Assembly: GCA_014841835.1 (NCBI GenBank)
Contig: JACYUQ010000002.1
Location: forward strand, 62,001 to 126,000
Direction: 5' to 3'
From: Oxalobacteraceae sp. CFBP 13730
GTDB taxonomy: Bacteria > Pseudomonadota > Gammaproteobacteria > Burkholderiales > Burkholderiaceae_D
Length of the DNA: 64,000 bases
Each line of letters starts with the position of its first letter. Within the stretch, counting starts at the first letter, position 1. The notes beneath the pieces were generated by a model. The model was not told where the DNA came from. It worked only from the letters and a program-made list of their open reading frames with translations, and searched no databases. Positions 53,137 to 62,370 of this stretch are shown here, in pieces. Position numbers and translations under genes: made by a program.

Positions 53137-55491
53137 ATGAAGAAGCACGTGCTCCTCGCCGCCATGGCGTTTGCCATGTCCGCCCATGTGGTGACCGCGC
53201 AGCCCGAGAAATCCGCTGCCGTCGCAACGCCACCGGCTCCGGCCAAGCCCGCCGATTCGGCGAAGTCTGCAGCCAAGCCGGCCGGCAAATCCGCCACCCC
53301 GGCCATTCCCGCCGACATGAAGCCCATCGCCGCACAGACCCAGGCCGCGCTGTGGGCCTCGCGCGTGCTGGGCCGCTACCACTACAGCCCCGTCCCACTC
53401 GACGACGCCATGTCGGCCAAGATCTTCGATAAATACTTCGAGGGCCTCGACAGCGAAAAACTGTACTTCGTGCAAGCTGACCTCGACAGCTTCGGCGCCC
53501 TGCGCACGAAGATGGACGACGCCATCAACAATGAAGACCTGAGCGCGCCGTTCTCGATCTACAACATGTACCAGAAGCGCTTCGGCGAACGCATGGCGTA
53601 TGCGCGTAGTCTGCTCAAAGGCAACTTCGACTTCTCGACCGACGAGACGATGCAGCTCGACCGCGAAAAAGCGTCATGGGCCAAGAGCGAAGACGAAATC
53701 CACGATCTGTGGCGCAAGCGCGTCAAGAACGACTGGCTGCGCCTGAAGCTCGCTGGCAAGGACGATAAATCGATCCGCGAAACGCTCGACAAGCGCTATG
53801 AGAACTACGTCAACCGCATCGGCAAGCTGAACAACGAAGACGTGTTCCAGATGTTCATGAACGCGTACGCCACCGCCATCGAGCCGCACACCAACTATCT
53901 GGGCCCGCGCTCGGCCGACAACTTCGATATCGCGATGCGTCTGTCGCTCGAAGGCATCGGCTGCGTGCTGCAGTCGCGCGACGACTACACGATCATCCGC
54001 GAAGTCGTCCCTGGCAGCCCGGCCGAAAAGTCCGGCAAACTCAAGGTGGGCGACCGCATCGTCGGCGTCGCACAGGGCAATGCGCCATTCACCGACGTGC
54101 TCGGCTGGCGCCTGGACGACGTCGTCGCGCTGGTGCGCGGCGAAAAAGGTACCACGGTGCGTCTGGACGTGATTCCGGGCGATGGCGGCGTCGATGCCAA
54201 GCACGTGAGCGTGTCGATGGTCCGCAACAAGATCAGCATGGAAGAGCAGGCTGCCAAGAAGTCGATCATCAAGGTCAAGGAAAACGGCGTCGAGCGCCGC
54301 ATCGGCGTGATCGCGCTGCCGACCTTCTATCAAGACTTCGAAGGCCGCCGCAAGGGTGAGAAAGACTTCCGCAGCGCCACGCGTGACGTCGAGCGCATCC
54401 TCGTCGAGCTCAAGAAAGACAAGGTCGACAATGTCCTGATCGACTTGCGCAACAACGGCGGCGGCTCGCTGACCGAGGCGGTCGAACTGACGGGCCTGTT
54501 CATCGATAAGGGCCCGGTCGTCATGCAGCGCACGGCCGAAGGCCGCGTCGAAGTCGAAAGCGACGTCAAGGCCGGCCTGGCGTGGGATGGCCCGATGGGC
54601 GTGCTGATCAACCGTGGTTCGGCGTCGGCCTCCGAGATTTTTGCGGCGGCGATCCAGGATTACGGCCGCGGCCTCGTCATCGGCGAGCCGAGCTTCGGCA
54701 AGGGCACGGTCCAGACGCTGATCGACCTCGACCGCTTCGCACCGGGTGAAAAAGCCCGTTACGGCGAGCTGAAGATGACGATTGCCCAGTTCTTCCGTAT
54801 CAATGGCGGTACCACGCAGCTGCGCGGCGTGACGCCGGACATCAAGCTGCCGGTCATGACCGATCTCGACAGCTTCGGCGAATCGTCGTACGACAATGCG
54901 CTGCCATGGGTGGCCATCAAGCCGGCCACGTACATGCCGGCGGGCGACCTGAAAGAACTGGTGGCGCCGCTGCAGCAACGGCATGAAGCGCGCATCGCCA
55001 AGGACAAGGACTTCCAGTTCCTGCAGGAAGACATCGCCGAGGTGCTCAAGCTGCGCAAGGAAAACGTGATCTCGCTGAACGAAACCGTGCGCCGCAAGGA
55101 GCGCGATACGCAGGATGCCCGCTCGAAGCTGCGTGAAGCCCGCCTGGGTGGCACGTCGGCGACGCCGGACGAACCTGTCAGCGGTCCGGGCAGCAAGGAA
55201 AAGCGCGCCGAAGCGCCCGATCCGACCAAGGCCAAGAAATCGGTTGTCGCCGTGCGTGGTACGCCGCGCCAGGATGACGGTCTGCAGGCGGACGAGCGTA
55301 ATCTGCAATCCGAGCTGGCTGCCGAAAAAGCGGCCAAGGATGCCAAGGACGTGATGCTGCAAGAAACGGCCAACATCCTGGCCGACGAGGTGGGGATGCT
55401 CAAGACGGACATGCGGATGGCGTCGCGCGTGATGCCGTACATGGTCGTTGTTCCAACGGCTGGGGCCACTGCCAGCGCGACCGCCAAGTAG
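53137..55491 (+). CDS. prc: Carboxy-terminal processing protease (Prc/Tsp, S41A family)
   Basis: A 784-residue periplasmic protease with a signal peptide (1-21) and an Ala/Lys/Pro-rich spacer. A helical N-terminal region (60-240) is followed by a PDZ domain (about 250-340) with the GIGCVLQSRDD segment and an S41 catalytic domain. The Ser-Lys dyad is visible as the Ser in NRGSASASEIF and the Lys in EPSFGKGTVQ. The C-terminal extension fits the Prc/Tsp type, at about 100 residues longer than E. coli Prc. It degrades periplasmic proteins with nonpolar C-termini and regulates peptidoglycan hydrolases. Confidence 0.93.
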   Translation: MKKHVLLAAMAFAMSAHVVTAQPEKSAAVATPPAPAKPADSAKSAAKPAGKSATPAIPADMKPIAAQTQAALWASRVLGRYHYSPVPLDDAMSAKIFDKYFEGLDSEKLYFVQADLDSFGALRTKMDDAINNEDLSAPFSIYNMYQKRFGERMAYARSLLKGNFDFSTDETMQLDREKASWAKSEDEIHDLWRKRVKNDWLRLKLAGKDDKSIRETLDKRYENYVNRIGKLNNEDVFQMFMNAYATAIEPHTNYLGPRSADNFDIAMRLSLEGIGCVLQSRDDYTIIREVVPGSPAEKSGKLKVGDRIVGVAQGNAPFTDVLGWRLDDVVALVRGEKGTTVRLDVIPGDGGVDAKHVSVSMVRNKISMEEQAAKKSIIKVKENGVERRIGVIALPTFYQDFEGRRKGEKDFRSATRDVERILVELKKDKVDNVLIDLRNNGGGSLTEAVELTGLFIDKGPVVMQRTAEGRVEVESDVKAGLAWDGPMGVLINRGSASASEIFAAAIQDYGRGLVIGEPSFGKGTVQTLIDLDRFAPGEKARYGELKMTIAQFFRINGGTTQLRGVTPDIKLPVMTDLDSFGESSYDNALPWVAIKPATYMPAGDLKELVAPLQQRHEARIAKDKDFQFLQEDIAEVLKLRKENVISLNETVRRKERDTQDARSKLREARLGGTSATPDEPVSGPGSKEKRAEAPDPTKAKKSVVAVRGTPRQDDGLQADERNLQSELAAEKAAKDAKDVMLQETANILADEVGMLKTDMRMASRVMPYMVVVPTAGATASATAK

Positions 55492-55502
55492 GCTTCGTGT
55501 TC

Positions 55503-55559
55503 CGGGGCGGCAGTTTGCCCCGGCTGATCAGGGCTGCATCCTTCGGGCTGCAGCCCTGT
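55503..55559 (+). terminator. Two tandem hairpins downstream of prc
   Basis: A 7-bp stem (CCGGGGC / GCCCCGG, 55503-55524) is followed by a perfect 10-bp stem (CAGGGCTGCA / TGCAGCCCTG, 55530-55559), starting 12 bases after the prc stop. Neither has a T-run, so factor-independent termination is not certain. Confidence 0.55.
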
Positions 55560-55775
55560 TGCGTTAACGCCGCCGGTGCCGGTGATGGGGGATGCGCCAG
55601 CAAGCCGATCCGGTCTTTGTCAGTCTGTAATCGTGCAAATCCGCATGTCGGTGCCGTTTCGCTATCGCGCGAGCGTGACACTGACGCCAAAAGCCGACAC
55701 ATTTTAATTCCTTGAGTCAATTTATATTCTTTCTGGCATAGAATCTACACTGCGAGAATTTGACCAAGGAACGGT

Positions 55776-57479
55776 ATGGCAAGGCCAGAGAAAGTACGTC
55801 TCGGCGAAGTATTGATGCAACAAAAGCTGTTGAGTGAAGAACAACTCCAGCAAGCCCTTGCGGATCAGAAGCGCACCGGCCGCAAGCTCGGCCGCGTTTT
55901 TGTCGAGAGCGGCTTTGTCACCGAGGACCAGATTTCCGGCGCACTGGCGCGCCAGCTCGACATCCCGTACATCAACCTCAAGTTCTACAACATCAACGCT
56001 GACCTGGTGCGGCTGTTGCCAGAGACGGCCGCGCGCCGGTTTCGCGCACTCGTGCTGGAAGACCGTGGCGACGCCATGCTGGTGGGCGTGTCCGATCCGA
56101 CCGACCTGTTCGCCTACGACGAAATCGCGCGTCTGATCAAGAAGGGCGTCGAGCTGGCCGTGGTCAACGAGACCGAAGTGCTGGGCGCGATCGACCGCAT
56201 CTACCGCCGCACCGGCGAGATCACGGGTCTGGCGCGTGAGGTCGAGGCCGATCTGGGCGACGTCTCGATCGACTTCGGCGCGCTGGCGGCCAACCCGGGC
56301 CTCGAAGAAGCCCCGATCGTCAAGCTGCTGCAATCGGTGTTCGACGATGCCGCCCAGGTGCGCGCATCGGACATCCACATCGAGCCGCAGGACGGGCGCC
56401 TGCAGATTCGCTTCCGTATCGACGGCGTGCTGCACCTGCAGACCGAGGCCGACCTGAAAGTGGCCACGCCACTGGCGCTGCGCCTCAAGCTGATGGCCGA
56501 CCTGGACATTTCCGAAAAACGCCTGCCGCAGGATGGTCGCTTTGCCGTGAAGGTGCGCAACCAGCGCATCGACGTGCGTATCTCGACGATGCCGACGCAG
56601 TACGGCGAATCGGTCGTCATGCGTCTGCTGAACCAGGGCGGCACCAATCTGCGCCTGGATGCGATCGGCATGCCGGCGCGCCTGGTCGAGCGCTTCCGCG
56701 CGATCGTCGCGCGCCCGAACGGGCTGGTGCTGGTCACCGGGCCGACCGGTAGCGGCAAGACGACCACGCTCTACAGCGCGCTGGCTGAACTCAATTCGGT
56801 CGAGAAAAAGCTGATCACGGTCGAGGACCCGGTCGAGTACCGTCTCTCGGGCATCAACCAGGTGCAGGTCAACGACAAGATCGAGCTGTCGTTTGCGCGC
56901 GTGCTGCGCTCGGCACTGCGGCAAGACCCGGACATCGTACTGGTGGGCGAGATGCGCGACCAGGAAACGGCGCAGATCGGTCTGCGCGCCGCCATGACGG
57001 GTCACCTGGTGCTCTCGACGTTGCACACGAACGACGCTGCCAGCACGCCACTGCGCCTGATGGACATGGGCGTGCCGCGCTACATGGTCGGCGGCTCGCT
57101 GCAAGCCGTGCTGGCCCAGCGCCTGGTACGTGTGATCTGCGAGAGCTGCACGGTCGACTACCAGCCGGTGGCGAACGAAGTCGAATGGCTGCGCTCGGAA
57201 CTGAAGGAACTGGCGGCGAGCACGCGCTTCTTCCACGGCAAGGGCTGCTCGCACTGCAACGGCACCGGTTACCGGGGCCGCACCGGTGTCTACGAGTTGC
57301 TGGAAATGACGCGCGCCGTGACCGAGGCCGTCAACCATCCGGACCCGGGCCACTTCCTGAAAGTGGCACAGGCCGAAATGCGCGGCGACACGCTGCGCCG
57401 CCATGCGGTGAGCCTGGCGGTGCAGGGACGCTCGACGATCTCGGAAGCGATGCGGGTCAGTAACCAGTTCGACGACTGA
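55776..57479 (+). CDS. mshE: MSHA/type IV pilus assembly ATPase MshE (GspE family)
   Basis: A 567-residue cytosolic ATPase. The N-terminal domain (about 1-150) resembles the MshE N-terminal region that binds c-di-GMP (motif pattern LGEVLMQQKLLSEEQLQQAL and RLGRVFVESGFV-like repeats). The ATPase core has Walker A GPTGSGKTT with K328, Asp box, Walker B DIVLVGEMRD, and a tetracysteine zinc site (CESC with GCSHC). It powers pilus extension and assembly. With three GGDEF proteins in the same window, c-di-GMP control of this ATPase is plausible. The gene starts the msh operon. Confidence 0.94.
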   Translation: MARPEKVRLGEVLMQQKLLSEEQLQQALADQKRTGRKLGRVFVESGFVTEDQISGALARQLDIPYINLKFYNINADLVRLLPETAARRFRALVLEDRGDAMLVGVSDPTDLFAYDEIARLIKKGVELAVVNETEVLGAIDRIYRRTGEITGLAREVEADLGDVSIDFGALAANPGLEEAPIVKLLQSVFDDAAQVRASDIHIEPQDGRLQIRFRIDGVLHLQTEADLKVATPLALRLKLMADLDISEKRLPQDGRFAVKVRNQRIDVRISTMPTQYGESVVMRLLNQGGTNLRLDAIGMPARLVERFRAIVARPNGLVLVTGPTGSGKTTTLYSALAELNSVEKKLITVEDPVEYRLSGINQVQVNDKIELSFARVLRSALRQDPDIVLVGEMRDQETAQIGLRAAMTGHLVLSTLHTNDAASTPLRLMDMGVPRYMVGGSLQAVLAQRLVRVICESCTVDYQPVANEVEWLRSELKELAASTRFFHGKGCSHCNGTGYRGRTGVYELLEMTRAVTEAVNHPDPGHFLKVAQAEMRGDTLRRHAVSLAVQGRSTISEAMRVSNQFDD

Positions 57480-57497
57480 GCCGAGGGCCAATAAACC

Positions 57498-58745
57498 ATG
57501 CCATTTTTCGCCTACAAAGGTCGCGACGGACGCGGTGAGTTGCTGCAGGGCGTGCTCGAAGGCGCCGACAGTGGCGCGGTCGCCGACCAGCTGTTCGGCA
57601 GCGGCGTGACGCCGCTCGAGATCAGCGTGACCAAGCGCCGCGCGACCAGCGGCGGGGCTGGCAGCAGCAGCGTCGGCTGGCGCGAGCGCTTGTTCGAGAA
57701 AAAGGTCACGTCGATGGACGTGCAGCTGTTCAGCCGCCAGATCTACACGCTGCTCAAATCCGGCGTGCCGATCATGCGCGGGCTGGCCGGGCTGCAGGAG
57801 TCGGCCATCAGCACGTCGTTCGCGCGCATCATCAAGGACCTGCGCGAGTCGCTCGACGCCGGCCGCGAGCTGTCCATCGCAATGGGCCGCCACCCGGCCG
57901 TGTTCACGCCGTTCTACCTGTCGATGGTGAAGGTCGGTGAAATGACGGGGCGCCTTGAAGAAGTGTTCCTGCGCCTGTTCGACCACCTCGAGTTCGACCG
58001 CGACATGCGCGAGCGCGTCAAGACGGCGCTGCGCTATCCGACCTTTGTTGTCATCGCAATGGTGCTGGCAATGGTCGTCGTGAATGTTTTCGTGATCCCC
58101 AAGTTTGCCTCGGTGTTCCAGTCGTTTGGTGCCGAATTGCCCTTGATGACGCGCGTGTTGCTGACAACCTCGCAATTCACGATCGCCTGGTGGCCGGCAC
58201 TCGCCGGCGTGACCGTTGCGTCCATCGTTGGCTTCAAGGCCTGGACCCGCACGGTGAATGGCCGGTTGATCTGGGACCGCGTCAAGCTGCGCCTGCCAGT
58301 GGCCGGCAAGATCATCCATAAAGGGACGATGGCGCGCTTTGCACGGAGCTTCGCGCTGTCGCTGCGCAGTGGCGTGCCGATCGTGCAAGCACTGACAGTC
58401 GTGTCGCAGACGGCGGACAACGCCTATCTCAGTTCGCGCATCGACCAGATGCGCGATGGCGTCGAGCGCGGGGAGAGCATCCTGCGCACGTCGACCGCTG
58501 CCAATGTGTTCACGCCGATCGTCCTGCAGATGATCGCCGTGGGCGAGGAAACCGGTTCGATCGATGACCTGATGGATGAGATCGCCCTGATGTACGAGCG
58601 CGAAGTCGACTACGAACTCAAGACGCTCTCCAGCCAGATCGAACCGATCCTGATCACATTCCTCGGCATCATGGTGCTGATACTGGCGCTGGGTATTTTC
58701 CTGCCGATCTGGGATCTGGGACAGGCGGCATTGCATCCGAAATAA
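57498..58745 (+). CDS. mshG: MSHA pilus inner-membrane platform protein MshG (GspF/PilC family)
   Basis: A 415-residue protein with two T2SSF domains (about 70-195 and 275-400), each with the family pattern (FSRQIYTLLKSGVPIMRGL; FARSFALSLRSGVPIVQAL) and about three membrane helices. It is the platform that MshE drives and that recruits pilins. It follows mshE by 18 bp. A 270-bp gap separates it from the pilin gene; no T-run terminator is seen in it. Confidence 0.94.
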   Translation: MPFFAYKGRDGRGELLQGVLEGADSGAVADQLFGSGVTPLEISVTKRRATSGGAGSSSVGWRERLFEKKVTSMDVQLFSRQIYTLLKSGVPIMRGLAGLQESAISTSFARIIKDLRESLDAGRELSIAMGRHPAVFTPFYLSMVKVGEMTGRLEEVFLRLFDHLEFDRDMRERVKTALRYPTFVVIAMVLAMVVVNVFVIPKFASVFQSFGAELPLMTRVLLTTSQFTIAWWPALAGVTVASIVGFKAWTRTVNGRLIWDRVKLRLPVAGKIIHKGTMARFARSFALSLRSGVPIVQALTVVSQTADNAYLSSRIDQMRDGVERGESILRTSTAANVFTPIVLQMIAVGEETGSIDDLMDEIALMYEREVDYELKTLSSQIEPILITFLGIMVLILALGIFLPIWDLGQAALHPK

Positions 58746-59016
58746 CATGGGCTCACTGCCGAGTGTTGCGTAATGGCACCAAAATAAGGCTTGCCGGGCG
58801 GAAAAGTCGCACCAGCTCAAAATACTTTGTGGAAAGTTCTTCCTGGATATCGAAATTTCCTAAGGCCAATGTAGAATTCTTTATGCGCTCTCTGCCGTCA
58901 GGCCTGGATGAGGGCGAAGATATCAGGAGGAGCGGTCCACGGCGTGCCTTGGTGCACCGGTCCTCGATCAAACAGTCGGAAGGAATTTCATCCTTTCAAT
59001 CATACGGAGAGTAGCG

Positions 59017-59475
59017 ATGAACAAAGGTTTCAACAAAGGCGCGCAAGGCGGTTTCACCCTGATCGAACTGATCGTCGTGATCGTCATCCTGGGCATTCTG
59101 GCAGCAACGGCGCTGCCGAAATTCGCCAGCCTGAGCGGCGATGCCCGCGCCGCATCGCTGCAGGGCGCCCGTGGCGCTATCAGCGCCGCGTCGTCGATGT
59201 TGCGTGGCAAGTTCCTGATTACCAATACTACCGACATCATTGTCGAAGGCGAGACCATCAAGATGGTCAATGGCTATCCAAGCGTCGCCACCATTGGCGC
59301 GGCAGCGGGCCTGAGCGACAAGGACTACAAGTCGGCAATCAATGGTCAAACCGTGACGTTCACGCCGTTGAACATGCCGGCAACTCTTGATACGACTTGC
59401 AACGTGCGCTACACCGAGGCAACCGCCGCTGTGCCGGCACCGGTCATCCAGGTTGTCAGCACGAAGTGCGAATAA
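59017..59475 (+). CDS. mshA: MSHA-type type IV pilin
   Basis: A 152-residue prepilin. The leader ends in GG and cleavage should occur before Phe13 (QGG, then FTLIELIVVIVILG), giving methyl-Phe at +1 and Glu at +5, the class III type IV signature. The C-terminal head has two cysteines (TTCNVRY, STKCE) that can form the D-loop disulfide. It is the major or a minor pilin of this MSHA locus; mshA versus mshB cannot be told apart here, so the symbol is provisional. A strong terminator follows at 59494-59523. Confidence 0.88.
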   Translation: MNKGFNKGAQGGFTLIELIVVIVILGILAATALPKFASLSGDARAASLQGARGAISAASSMLRGKFLITNTTDIIVEGETIKMVNGYPSVATIGAAAGLSDKDYKSAINGQTVTFTPLNMPATLDTTCNVRYTEATAAVPAPVIQVVSTKCE

Positions 59476-59493
59476 TCGTCGTGATCTGATCAG

Positions 59494-59523
59494 AAAAGCG
59501 CTGCTGAGGCAGCGCTTTTTTTA
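59494..59523 (+). terminator. Rho-independent terminator after the pilin gene
   Basis: A 9-bp stem (AAGCGCTGC / GCAGCGCTT) with loop TGAG, followed by a run of T residues (59518-59522), 18 bases after the pilin stop. This separates pilin transcription from mshI and lets pilin be made in excess. Confidence 0.9.
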
Positions 59524-59640
59524 TGGTGGTGTACGCGTTAGCTTGGAATGACACCAAGCGAGGAACGCCGGGGGGGCGAAATCGGTGGCTAGGTAGCCAC
59601 ACGCCGACGATTACTTCACGTGTCCTACGTCTTTTTGTAA

Positions 59641-59667
59641 TTGCCCCCAATCACTCTTGTCTATAAT
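59641..59667 (+). promoter_or_regulatory. Candidate promoter of the mshI-mshL genes
   Basis: TATAAT at 59662-59667, with TTGCCC at 59641-59646 as a possible -35 (15-bp spacer). It lies between the pilin terminator and mshI, where a new promoter is expected. Confidence 0.35.
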
Positions 59668-59718
59668 CAAGACTTCTGTCGGTATCGACTTACTCTGCGA
59701 TCAACACTGGCTGCTTGC

Positions 59719-60651
59719 ATGCGTCTGTTTAAAAGAGCGAAGAAAAAAGATGGCTGGCTTGCTGTTGCCATCGGGCGCGACGGTGTGGCTATCACGAGCG
59801 TCAAGCGTGCGCCCGAGGCCAAGCCACTCGTGCATTTCGCGCAATTCTTTCCGGGTAATTCTGGTGTCGAAACCATCGAAAAAGCAGGCCGTGAAGGTCA
59901 GGCGAGTGTGCGTCACTGCACCACGCTGCTCACCGGCGGCGACTACCAGATCCTCAACGTCGAAGCCCCGAACGTGCCGCGCGACGAAATGAAAACGGCC
60001 GTGCGCTGGCGCCTGAAGGACATTCTCGATTTCCCGGCTGCCGAAGCGACCATCGACGTACTGGACATTGCGCTGGACGCCAACTCGCGCGCCCAGCAAT
60101 CGGTGTTTGTCGTCGCGGCAAAAAACAGCATCATCGCGCCGCGCCAGAAATTGTTCCTGGACGCCAAGGTCGAACTGACCGCGATCGATATCCCCGAAAT
60201 GGCCCAGCGCAACGTATCAGCCATGCTCGAGCCCGAAGGCCGCGGCATCGCCATGCTGTCGTTCGGCGACGACGGCGGCCTGCTGACGGTCTCGTACCGC
60301 GGCGAGCTGTACCTGTCGCGCCGCTTCGATGTCACGCTGGCCCAGCTGCTCGAACCGGACCACGACCGCAAGCACGCAAGCTTCGACAAGATCACGCTCG
60401 AACTGCAGCGCTCGCTCGACCATTTCGAGCGCCAGTATTCGTTCATCAGCGTCGCCAAACTGATTCTGGGCCCGTCGTCCGTGACGGGGCTCGAGGAATA
60501 CCTGTCGAGCAATCTCTACACGCCGGTCGAAACACTGAACCTGGCGACGCTGTTCGACCTGTCGCGCACGCCCGAGCTGGCCGATCCGGCGCAGCAGCAG
60601 CGCTTTTTCCTGGCCATCGGCGCCGCGCTGCGGGACGGGGAGGGCGCATGA
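59719..60651 (+). CDS. mshI: MSHA biogenesis protein MshI (PilM-like)
   Basis: A 310-residue cytosolic protein; the start is the ATG at 59719 (MRLFKRAKKK), although no ribosome site is clear. It has the actin-like PilM/MshI fold, with VAIGRDGVAITSVKR near the N-terminus and VFVVAAKNSIIAPRQKLFLD in the middle. It connects the cytosolic ATPase with the PilN-like inner-membrane protein. Its 3' end overlaps the next gene by 4 bp. Confidence 0.85.
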   Translation: MRLFKRAKKKDGWLAVAIGRDGVAITSVKRAPEAKPLVHFAQFFPGNSGVETIEKAGREGQASVRHCTTLLTGGDYQILNVEAPNVPRDEMKTAVRWRLKDILDFPAAEATIDVLDIALDANSRAQQSVFVVAAKNSIIAPRQKLFLDAKVELTAIDIPEMAQRNVSAMLEPEGRGIAMLSFGDDGGLLTVSYRGELYLSRRFDVTLAQLLEPDHDRKHASFDKITLELQRSLDHFERQYSFISVAKLILGPSSVTGLEEYLSSNLYTPVETLNLATLFDLSRTPELADPAQQQRFFLAIGAALRDGEGA

Positions 60652-61301
60652 CTCAGCAAATCAATCTGTTCAATCCCGCCTTCCAGCCGCAAAAGCACGT
60701 GCTGTCGGCAGCGCAACTGGCACTGGCTGCGGGCGTGCTGGTCGTCGGCATTGCCGGGCTGGCGCTGTGGGGCAGCCTGCAGACGGCCGAACTGCAGCAG
60801 CAGGCCAATGCCGGCGCAGTGCAGCTTGACGGCCGGCAGGCGCGCCTGGCGGCGGTCAACACCGAATTTGCACCGCGCAGGAAGGACCTCACGATGGACG
60901 GGCAACTGGTCGACGCCGACCGCAAGCTGGCCGCGATGCGCCATATGTCGGGCGCGCTCGCACGGGGCGAGCTGGGTGACACGAGCGGCTTTGCCGGCTA
61001 CTTCAAGGCGCTCGCGCGCCAGAGCATGCAGGGCTTGTGGCTGACCGGCGTGACGGTCGATGCGGGTGGCGCGCAGATCGGCATCCGTGGCCGCGCGCTC
61101 GATCCGGCGATGGTGCCGGGCTACCTCAATCGCCTGACCAACGAGCCGCTGATGCAGGGAAAATCGTTTGCCAGCCTGCAGATCGGCGAAGCGGCGCCGC
61201 TGCCGGCCAATGTGCCCGGTGCCGACGGTCAGGCGGCAACCCGCGCTGCGCCGTACGTTGAATTCAGCCTGCAGTCGGTCGCCGTGGAGCCGCAGCCATG
61301 A
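60648..61301 (+). CDS. PilN-like inner-membrane pilus assembly protein
   Basis: A 217-residue protein with the short motif INLFNPAF at the N-terminus (the PilN-type stretch that binds the PilM-like partner), one transmembrane helix (about 22-42), a coiled-coil segment (about 45-100) and a compact periplasmic domain (about 105-215). In Vibrio this function is often annotated as part of mshI or mshI2. It overlaps mshI and mshJ by 4 bp each. Confidence 0.82.
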   Translation: MTQQINLFNPAFQPQKHVLSAAQLALAAGVLVVGIAGLALWGSLQTAELQQQANAGAVQLDGRQARLAAVNTEFAPRRKDLTMDGQLVDADRKLAAMRHMSGALARGELGDTSGFAGYFKALARQSMQGLWLTGVTVDAGGAQIGIRGRALDPAMVPGYLNRLTNEPLMQGKSFASLQIGEAAPLPANVPGADGQAATRAAPYVEFSLQSVAVEPQP

Positions 61302-62020
61302 GCGCGTCGATCAAGCAGCGCGTGCTGGAACTGGCGGCGCGCATGGATGCGCTGTCGCTGCGCGAACGCGGCATGGTGTTCGGCGCCACCGTCGCCGTGC
61401 TGGCGTTTGCCGGGCACACGTTCGTGCTGGCGCCGCAGGATGCGAAGCAGGCGGCGCTGCGCACGCAGATCGACCAGCAGCACGCTGCGATTGCCGCCAT
61501 CGATGGCGAGATCACGGCGCGCGTGGAGGGGTCCCGGATCGACCCGGACGCCCAGTCACGCGCGCGCCTGAACACGATGCAGCAAGAGATGGGGCAGCTG
61601 GGCAGCCAGTTGCTGGCGCTCGAACACGGCCTGGTGCCGCCCGAGCGCATGGGGCCACTGGTCGAGGGCATCCTGCGCGCCAACGGCCGGCTCAAGCTGG
61701 TCTCGATGCGCACGCTGCCGGCCGAGCCGCTGGCTGCGCCGGGCGCCACGGCTGCCGCCGTGCCTCCCGCTGCTTCTGCTGTCCCGGCAGGCGCAGCGCC
61801 GCAAGCCGGGGGCGACGTGCCGTTGCTGTACCGCCACGGCGTCGAAGTCACGGTGCGCGGCAATTACCTCGACATGGTGGACTACATGAACGCACTGGAC
61901 GCGATGCCGACCCGGATGTTCTGGGGCCGCGCGCGGCTCGACGTGGAAACCTATCCGAGCGCGCGCCTGACGCTCACGCTGCATACGCTCAGTCTGGACC
62001 GACAATGGATGAAGCTGTGA
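61298..62020 (+). CDS. mshJ: MSHA biogenesis protein MshJ (PilO/GspM-like)
   Basis: A 240-residue single-span inner-membrane protein: transmembrane helix at about 27-45 (GATVAVLAFAGHTFVLAP), a periplasmic coiled coil (about 45-115), an Ala/Pro-rich linker and a small PilO/GspM ferredoxin-like domain (about 170-238, VEVTVRGNYLDMVDYMNAL). With the PilN-like protein it forms the inner-membrane alignment complex. Its stop overlaps the mshK start. Confidence 0.85.
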   Translation: MSASIKQRVLELAARMDALSLRERGMVFGATVAVLAFAGHTFVLAPQDAKQAALRTQIDQQHAAIAAIDGEITARVEGSRIDPDAQSRARLNTMQQEMGQLGSQLLALEHGLVPPERMGPLVEGILRANGRLKLVSMRTLPAEPLAAPGATAAAVPPAASAVPAGAAPQAGGDVPLLYRHGVEVTVRGNYLDMVDYMNALDAMPTRMFWGRARLDVETYPSARLTLTLHTLSLDRQWMKL

Positions 62021-62367
62021 AACACCTGACCACGACCCTGCTGGCCTGCCTCGCGCTGTGCGCGCTGCCTGCCGGCGCGCAGCCGTTGCAGGACCCAACC
62101 CGCCCACCCGCCGGCATGGACCGGATCGCGCTCGATCCGGCCGTGCAGGCCGACGTCCCGCGCCTGCAATCGGTGCTGATCGCGCCGCATGCGGGCGGGC
62201 GCCACGTGGCCGTCATCGATGGCGAGACGCTGCGCCTGGGAGAGTTTTACAAAGGCGCACGGATCACGAGTATCAAGCCTGGCGAGGTCATCCTCATGCG
62301 CGGCAACGCGCGCCAGGTGCTGCGCATGGATGCACCGCTGTCCGGCATGACGCCGGTTGCCCGCTAA
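62017..62367 (+). CDS. mshK: MSHA biogenesis protein MshK (PilP-like)
   Basis: A 116-residue exported protein. I place the start at the GTG at 62017, which overlaps the mshJ TGA (GTGA), has GGATGAA upstream and gives a good signal peptide (MKHLTTTLLACLALCALPAG, cleaved near GAQ). The mature part has QDPTRPP, VLIAPHAGGRHVAVIDGETL and GARITSIKPGEVILMR, the PilP/GspC-like fold that couples the inner complex to the secretin. Confidence 0.82.
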   Translation: MKHLTTTLLACLALCALPAGAQPLQDPTRPPAGMDRIALDPAVQADVPRLQSVLIAPHAGGRHVAVIDGETLRLGEFYKGARITSIKPGEVILMRGNARQVLRMDAPLSGMTPVAR

Positions 62368-62370
62368 CCG

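Noticed and set aside
58783..58804. A possible sigma-54 promoter (TGGCAC and TTGCC) before the pilin gene
   Set aside because: The GG and GC elements are not 10 bases apart, so the core rule of sigma-54 promoters is not met.
55722..58820. A long minus-strand open frame across mshE and mshG
   Set aside because: The plus strand encodes clear MshE and MshG; the antisense frame has no family resemblance.
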